Assembly: GCA_004375725.1 (NCBI GenBank)
Contig: SOKS01000194.1
Coordinates: 1-11,891 of the forward strand
Direction: 5' to 3'
Length of the DNA: 11,891 nt
Source of the DNA: Dehalococcoidia bacterium
Lineage (GTDB): Bacteria; Chloroflexota; Dehalococcoidia; Dehalococcoidales; RBG-16-60-22
In this document: piece after piece, positions 7,887 through 11,891 of the stretch
Layout of the letters: each line of letters opens with the position of its first letter
Numbering within the stretch: the stretch's first letter is position 1
Made by a program: the position numbers and the translations under genes
The notes under the pieces: generated by a model
The model's database searches: none
Told to the model about the DNA's origin: nothing
The model's input: only the letters and a program-made list of their open reading frames with translations

Positions 7887-7902
7887 AAAGTTTTTTCGCT
7901 TC

Positions 7903-7932
7903 TTGGTAGGCAATATTAAGGTGAAGTATAAT
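7903..7932 (+). promoter_or_regulatory. Candidate promoter of the rplI-dnaB-dnaD-loader operon
   Basis: TTGGTA (7903-7908, 4/6) and TATAAT (7927-7932, 6/6) are separated by 18 bases. The predicted start near 7939 would leave only about 14 bases before the rplI ATG at 7953, just room for the AAGGGAG ribosome binding site at 7939-7945. It sits in the only gap of any size (66 bases) between trxB and rplI. Confidence 0.45.
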
Positions 7933-7952
7933 TGGAACAAGGGAGTTAGCTG

Positions 7953-8627
7953 ATGAAGGTTGTTTTTATTGAAGATGTGCCCGATGTGGCTGAAGTTGGA
8001 GAAATCAAGGAGGTAGCCGACGGCTACGGGCGCAACTACCTCATTCCCAAACGGCTGGCCGTACTGGCTGATGCCCGGGCAACGCAAATAGTGGAAAAAC
8101 AGAAGAAAAAGAAGGCCCGGATAGCGGCGGAGACCGAGGCGGAGATGCGGGAGCTGGCCAATAAAATAGAAGGGCTGGATATAGTTATCAAAGCCAAAGC
8201 GGGCGCCAAAGACAGGCTGTACGGCTCAATCACCAATGCCGACATTGCCGAGGAGCTGAACAAAAGCGCCGGACTGGTGATTGATAAAAGAATAATCGAG
8301 CTCGAAAAACCCATCCAGGAGATAGGCAACTACGAGGTGCCCATCAGGTTGACCAAAGATATTATCCCCAGGATAAAGCTCAGTGTCATTGGAGAAGAGA
8401 AGGTAGAGGACAAGGAAAAGAAGGAGAGCGAGGGGAAGGAAGAGAAAAAAGCAAAGAAGGCTATAAGGGCGAAGAAGGCTACAAAGACGAAGAAGGCATT
8501 AGAAAAAGCGGCCGCGGAGGACCAGAAGAAGACGGTAGCGGAAGAAACGAAAGTTGAGGACCAGGGGGAGGCAGTAGCGGAAGCAGCAGAGGCTGAGAAC
8601 CAGAAGGAGACGGAGCAGGGTGTCTAA
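7953..8627 (+). CDS. rplI: Large-subunit ribosomal protein bL9 with a long charged C-terminal tail
   Basis: A 224-residue bL9, a 23S rRNA-binding protein at the base of the L1 stalk. Residues 1 to about 148 form the complete usual protein: N-terminal domain with DVAEVGEIKEVADGYGRNYL, a long connecting helix rich in Lys/Glu/Ala (about 41-75), and the C-terminal domain ending in IPRIKLSVIGE. The remaining roughly 75 residues are an extension not found in standard bL9 of about 148 residues. It has a lysine-rich first part (about 150-187) and an acidic, Glu/Ala/Gln-rich second part (about 188-224), both built from short tandem repeats, probably disordered. The ATG follows AAGGGAG by 7 bases. It overlaps dnaB by 8 bases, and the dnaB ribosome binding site lies inside the tail. 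Confidence 0.95.
   Translation: MKVVFIEDVPDVAEVGEIKEVADGYGRNYLIPKRLAVLADARATQIVEKQKKKKARIAAETEAEMRELANKIEGLDIVIKAKAGAKDRLYGSITNADIAEELNKSAGLVIDKRIIELEKPIQEIGNYEVPIRLTKDIIPRIKLSVIGEEKVEDKEKKESEGKEEKKAKKAIRAKKATKTKKALEKAAAEDQKKTVAEETKVEDQGEAVAEAAEAENQKETEQGV
8454..8507 (+). repeat. 18-bp tandem repeat, three copies, in the rplI tail
   Basis: The core AAGAAGGC recurs at 8454, 8472 and 8490, exactly 18 bases apart and in frame. Each copy encodes Lys-Lys-Ala plus three variable residues (KKAIRA, KKATKT, KKALEK). The variable half of each unit has diverged, so this is an old or constrained repeat. Confidence 0.75.
8517..8612 (+). repeat. 39-bp tandem repeat, about 2.5 copies, in the rplI tail
   Basis: Units start at 8517, 8556 and 8595, each encoding 13 residues: EDQKKTVAEETKV, EDQGEAVAEAAEA and a truncated ENQKET. 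GAGGACCAG opens the first two units and GTAGCGGAA recurs at the same offset within them. The third, partial copy runs into the ribosome binding site and start of dnaB. Confidence 0.75.
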
Positions 8628-10005
8628 TGACAGGTTGCCCCCTCATGACCTTGATGCTGAGGAAGCCATCATTGGTTCATTGCTCATTGATGGCACGGCG
8701 ATATATAAAATTGCCACGTTATTAAGTAAATCGGACTTCCACCATGAACGGAACCAGTGGCTGTATGAGGCTTGCCTCGGGCTGTACGAACGCAATGAGG
8801 CGATAAACCAGATAACTGTGGCGCAGGAACTGTCCAGGCGGGACAGACTGGAAGCGGTTGGTGGTGCGGCACTCCTGAGCCACCTGATTTCGGTGTCTCC
8901 ATCACCGCTGGATATTGAGCACTACGCCCAGATTGTCTATCGACTCTCCATTATGCGTGGACTGATCGGTGCTGCCGACCAGATTGCCCGTGTCGGCTAT
9001 GAGGCTGGTCCGGACGTTGACACCAGTCTCAGTCGGGCGGAGGACATTCTCTTCCGGTTGCGTCATGGGCATGGCGAGCGTGATTTCGTTCATATCAGGC
9101 AGGTTCTGGACAAGTATTTTGAGGTGCAGCCACCGGAGGAAGAAGGCGGTGTCCGTGAACCGATTCCATACGTGCTTTCCAACTTCGTCGGCCTCGATGA
9201 ATTTCTGGGCGGGTTTCAGCGCTCCGACCTGGTGATAATTGCCGGCCGACCCAGCATGGGAAAGACAAGCCTGGGCCTCAGCATTGCCCGGAACGTGGCC
9301 GTGGAGCAGAAGGCGTGCGTGGCCCTGTTCAGCCTGGAAATGGCCAGGGATTCAATCGTCATGCGTCTTCTGGCCAGTGAATCCGGAGTGAACTCACGGC
9401 GAGTCAGACTCGGTCTTCATACCGAGGACGAGGAAAGGCGTATCATGGAGGCCACCGGTGTCCTTTCCGAATCGGCCATCTTCATGGACGACTCTCCGCA
9501 GTTGCGGGTGGTGGAGATGCGCAGCAAGGCCCGCCGACTCCACTTTGAGCGGGGTCTTGACCTGATTATTGTTGACTATCTGCAGCTGATGCAGGGCGAG
9601 GGGCGGGGTGAAAACCGCGTTCAGGAAATCAGTTATATCTCCCGTTCCCTCAAAGCACTTGCCCGCGAGCTGAACGTGCCGGTAATCGCGGTATCGCAGC
9701 TCAGCCGGGCGGTGGAATGGCGCGCCTCACACATTCCACAACTGGCCGACCTCAGGGAAAGTGGCAGCATTGAGCAGGATGCCGATGTGGTAATGTTTGT
9801 CTACCGTGATGAGTACTATCACACCGAGGAAGAATGGCAGCTGCAGCATCCCGACCGGGAGTACCCGCGGGAGGAAGCCGACATCATTGTGGCCAAAAAC
9901 AGGAATGGTCCTACCGGGCAGATCAAGCTGCGTTTTCGTCGCAACCTGGCCACGTTCTACAATTATGAATACCCAGTAAGTAGCGAAGAGCCGACGTTGC
10001 TATGA
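8620..10005 (+). CDS. dnaB: Replicative DNA helicase DnaB
   Basis: A 461-residue hexameric 5'-3' replicative helicase. The N-terminal DnaB domain (about 6-110, opening LPPHDLDAEEAIIGSLL) binds primase and loader. The RecA-like C-terminal ATPase carries Walker A GRPSMGKT (209-216), catalytic Glu240 in LFSLE, Walker B LIIVDYLQL with Asp319, Gln360 in VIAVSQLSR, and DLRESGSIEQDAD (377-389). Length and motifs are normal and no intein is present. The start is GTG at 8620, supported by AAGGAGA (8604-8610) with 9 bases of spacing inside the rplI tail; it overlaps rplI by 8 bases. Its stop overlaps the next start as ATGA. The order rplI-helicase is widely conserved; here the DnaD-like and loader genes follow directly. 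Confidence 0.97.
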   Translation: MSNDRLPPHDLDAEEAIIGSLLIDGTAIYKIATLLSKSDFHHERNQWLYEACLGLYERNEAINQITVAQELSRRDRLEAVGGAALLSHLISVSPSPLDIEHYAQIVYRLSIMRGLIGAADQIARVGYEAGPDVDTSLSRAEDILFRLRHGHGERDFVHIRQVLDKYFEVQPPEEEGGVREPIPYVLSNFVGLDEFLGGFQRSDLVIIAGRPSMGKTSLGLSIARNVAVEQKACVALFSLEMARDSIVMRLLASESGVNSRRVRLGLHTEDEERRIMEATGVLSESAIFMDDSPQLRVVEMRSKARRLHFERGLDLIIVDYLQLMQGEGRGENRVQEISYISRSLKALARELNVPVIAVSQLSRAVEWRASHIPQLADLRESGSIEQDADVVMFVYRDEYYHTEEEWQLQHPDREYPREEADIIVAKNRNGPTGQIKLRFRRNLATFYNYEYPVSSEEPTLL

Positions 10006-10712
10006 GTCAGTTCAGCGGATTCCCGGCCAGAATGGAGTTTACCCCTGTCCCCAATTATTTCCTCAGTGTCATGCTGCCTCAGATCAGTGATATCTGGGAG
10101 CTGAAAACAACCCTGCATGTGCTGGCGGCGCTCTACCGCAGGAAGGGCTATCCTCGTTTTGTTGCCGGCCATGAGCTGCTGGGAAATGACGGCTTGATGA
10201 AAAGTCTGAGGGGAGGGGATAAGGCGCCGGAGGAGTTACTGCGCCGGGCATTGGAAATGGCCAGCCAGCGAGGAACCTTCATTCATATTGTTCTGGACAG
10301 GGACGGGTCGGCCGAAGATATCTATCTTCTCAACACCGAATCGGACCGGAAAGCCGCCGACAGAATAAAAAGCGGTGAACTAAAATTGAGCGGACTCAAG
10401 GCCGCCGAAGAGGCTCACGTTGAGCTTGGGGAACCGCCGGACATCTTCACCCTGTATGAGCAGAACATCGGCATGCTGACACCGATAATCGCCGATGAAC
10501 TGAAAGAGGCGGAAAAACTGTACCCGGAGAGCTGGCTCAGAGACGCCATCAAAGAGGCGGTGGCGCTCAACAAGCGGAACATACGGTATATCATGCGCAT
10601 TCTGGAAAGATGGTCGACCGAAGGAAAGACTGATGGAACATATCAGCGAGTTTCTAAGACAGACCCGGATAAATACATCAAGGGAAAATACGGACACATG
10701 GTCCGACGCTGA
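10002..10712 (+). CDS. DnaD-domain primosomal protein
   Basis: A 236-residue protein with a likely winged-helix N-terminal half (about 20-130) and a DnaD domain (DDBH2 type) at about 147-210, recognised by IFTLYEQNIGMLTPIIADEL, WLRDAIKEAV, and NIRYIMRILERW. In Firmicutes such proteins remodel origin DNA with DnaA and help recruit the helicase loader. The gene is translationally coupled to dnaB (ATGA at 10002-10005) and is followed by an overlapping DnaC/DnaI-like ATPase, which supports a role in helicase loading. The tail after the DnaD domain is basic and ends KYGHMVRR; the last 80 bases overlap the next gene. Only a weak purine-rich site precedes the start, consistent with coupling. The domain is clear; the exact role is inferred. 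Confidence 0.85.
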   Translation: MSQFSGFPARMEFTPVPNYFLSVMLPQISDIWELKTTLHVLAALYRRKGYPRFVAGHELLGNDGLMKSLRGGDKAPEELLRRALEMASQRGTFIHIVLDRDGSAEDIYLLNTESDRKAADRIKSGELKLSGLKAAEEAHVELGEPPDIFTLYEQNIGMLTPIIADELKEAEKLYPESWLRDAIKEAVALNKRNIRYIMRILERWSTEGKTDGTYQRVSKTDPDKYIKGKYGHMVRR

Positions 10713-11891
10713 AGAAGCACCTTCCCCGAGTGCCAACTGCCCCATCTGCAAGGGGGCCGGGGTGGTTTATCCCTTTTTGCCCTCCGGGAAGCCGGACTTC
10801 AGTCAGGTTGTCCCCTGCCGATGCCTGAAAAAGGAGCTCGGTGATGAGCGTCTGACCCGCCTGAAGCGGTACAGCAACCTGGGAGCGCTCGCCCGGTTCA
10901 CCTTCGAGAACCTGGAACCGCGGGGGAGAAGCGGGAACCCGAAGAGCCAGGAGCAGTTCCAGCGGGTCTACGAGACGGCAAAAGCGTTCGCCGCTGACCC
11001 GAAAGGCTGGCTTGTCCTCGTTGGCCCCAGTGGTAGCGGCAAGACGCACCTGGCGGCCGCCATTGCCAGCGAGCGCATCAGCCGTGGTTTCCCCGCTTTC
11101 TATATCACCACCCCCGACCTTCTTGACCATCTGCGGGCTGCCTTCAATCCCGGCAGCGAAGTTCCCTACGATGAGTTCTTTGACCAGGTACGGAACGCCC
11201 CGCTGTTGATTCTGGACGATTTTGGCGTTCAGACCAGCACACCGTGGGCCAGGGAGAAGCTGGACCAGTTGCTGACCTACCGTTCTAGCAGCAAGCTGCC
11301 GATGGTGATTGTGCCCATCGTTCCCCTGGAGCAGATGGAGGAAAGGCTGCAGACCCGTCTGACTGACCCGGAACTGAGCCAGGTCTGTGTGATTCAGGCG
11401 AAGCAGCCCGTGTCCCTGGACTATACGTGGGGACCGGAATTCGCGCTCCAGAAAAGCATGACCTTCGATAATTTCGACCGGAGGCGGGTCAACCTGCCGC
11501 TGGAGAAACAGGAAAACCTGGAGGCGGCTTATCGTATTGCCTTTGAATTCGCTAAATCGCCAGAAGGCTGGATAGTTTTCATGGGCGAAACCGGCTGCGG
11601 TAAGACCCATCTGGCGGCGGCCATCGTCAATTACCGGTATCAGGCGAACAAGCCGGCGCTGTTCATCGTAGTCCTCGAGTTTCTCGACCACCTGCGCTCG
11701 ACATTCAGCCCGGAGAGCAAGATATCCTATGACCAGCTATTTGAAAAGGTAAAAACGGCGCCGCTGCTGGTGCTGGATGATTTCGGAGAGCAAACCACCA
11801 CTCCCTGGGTCAGGGAAAAGCTGTACCAGGTAATAAACTACCGGTATAACTCGCGACTGCCCATGGTCATTACCACGCGCTACACAATAGA
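10633..11891 (+). CDS. DnaC/DnaI-like helicase loader with two tandem AAA+ domains (3' end beyond window)
   Basis: An open frame runs from ATG 10633 through the window end (419 residues visible, no stop). The N terminus has a Cys4 motif, CPIC (36-39) and CRC (62-64), resembling the zinc-binding region of DnaC/DnaI loaders. AAA+ module 1 has Walker A GPSGSGKT (131-138), Walker B LLILDDFG (191-198) and a sensor-1 strand LPMVIVPIV lacking the usual polar residue. Module 2 has Walker A GETGCGKT (318-325), Walker B LLVLDDFGEQ (378-387) and LPMVITTRYT. The modules align without gaps at an offset of 187 residues. The start has AAGGA (10621-10625) 7 bases upstream and overlaps the DnaD-like gene by 80 bases. 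Its context after dnaB and the DnaD gene points to helicase loading. Whether module 2 is complete cannot be seen. Confidence 0.85.
   Translation, partial: MEHISEFLRQTRINTSRENTDTWSDAEEAPSPSANCPICKGAGVVYPFLPSGKPDFSQVVPCRCLKKELGDERLTRLKRYSNLGALARFTFENLEPRGRSGNPKSQEQFQRVYETAKAFAADPKGWLVLVGPSGSGKTHLAAAIASERISRGFPAFYITTPDLLDHLRAAFNPGSEVPYDEFFDQVRNAPLLILDDFGVQTSTPWAREKLDQLLTYRSSSKLPMVIVPIVPLEQMEERLQTRLTDPELSQVCVIQAKQPVSLDYTWGPEFALQKSMTFDNFDRRRVNLPLEKQENLEAAYRIAFEFAKSPEGWIVFMGETGCGKTHLAAAIVNYRYQANKPALFIVVLEFLDHLRSTFSPESKISYDQLFEKVKTAPLLVLDDFGEQTTTPWVREKLYQVINYRYNSRLPMVITTRYTI
10900..11889 (+). repeat. 561-bp tandem coding duplication (two AAA+ modules)
   Basis: Residues 90-232 of the loader (10900-11328) align gap-free with residues 277-419 (11461-11889), a period of 561 bases. 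By hand, about 60 of 108 residues between 119-226 and 306-413 are identical, including GKTHLAAAI, LDHLR, YD, LDDFG and TPW.REKL. The DNA is diverged at synonymous sites, so the duplication is not recent at the DNA level. The second copy may continue past the window end. Confidence 0.85.

Noticed and set aside
7881..7896. AAAAAGTTTTTT after trxB as a terminator
   Set aside because: It is a loop-free A/T dyad with no GC stem, so it cannot form a stable intrinsic terminator.
8397..8627. The rplI tail as a frameshift artefact or fusion with another gene
   Set aside because: Codon phase continues without interruption, the repeats are in frame, and the dnaB ribosome binding site and start fit at its end, so it reads as a genuine extension.
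10678..11691. A long open frame on the minus strand (337 codons) opposite the loader gene
   Set aside because: It shows no recognisable domain. The opposite strand encodes clear duplicated Walker motifs and a zinc motif in another frame. Its openness follows from the GC-rich codon pattern.

Overview
The window is an ordinary bacterial chromosomal segment of moderate GC content, densely packed with housekeeping genes. There is no sign of phage, insertion sequence, CRISPR array or RNA gene. The gene set (a rplI-dnaB pair followed by a DnaD-domain protein and a DnaC/DnaI-type ATPase, a single-chain but split-type transketolase, a beta-CASP nuclease of the COG1236 type) and the protein style suggest an uncultured Chloroflexota close to Dehalococcoidia. 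That placement rests on general recall of such genomes, not on a search, and is moderately confident at best.

Layout. A beta-CASP metallo-beta-lactamase nuclease lies on + (61-1473). A 226-base convergent spacer follows, with no clear terminator but one short near-palindrome. Next come transketolase (1700-3721) and a small DUF167/YggU protein (3968-4270), both on -. A divergent 122-base spacer separates these from a + strand run: an M20-type amidohydrolase (4393-5580), plsX (5606-6622), trxA (6597-6920) and a thioredoxin reductase (6960-7886). These are tightly spaced and probably co-transcribed. After a 66-base gap with a plausible promoter comes a replication-centred run in which every gene overlaps the next: rplI (7953-8627), dnaB (8620-10005), a DnaD-domain protein (10002-10712) and a DnaC/DnaI-like AAA+ protein (10633 to beyond the window end).

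How the genes work together. The last block looks like a complete Firmicutes-style helicase-loading set in one operon: hexameric helicase, DnaD-like primosomal protein, and an ATPase loader with an N-terminal Cys4 zinc-binding motif. TrxA and its reductase form a dedicated NADPH-disulfide reduction pair. PlsX feeds phospholipid synthesis.

The most notable observations are two. The helicase-loader candidate carries two consecutive AAA+ modules that align without gaps at a 187-residue period, about 56% identical over 108 residues by hand count. Ribosomal protein bL9 carries a roughly 75-residue charged C-terminal tail built from two kinds of short tandem DNA repeat, an 18-bp and a 39-bp period. 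Neither amounts to proof of a new system, but the tandem loader next to DnaD is the best candidate for something under-described.
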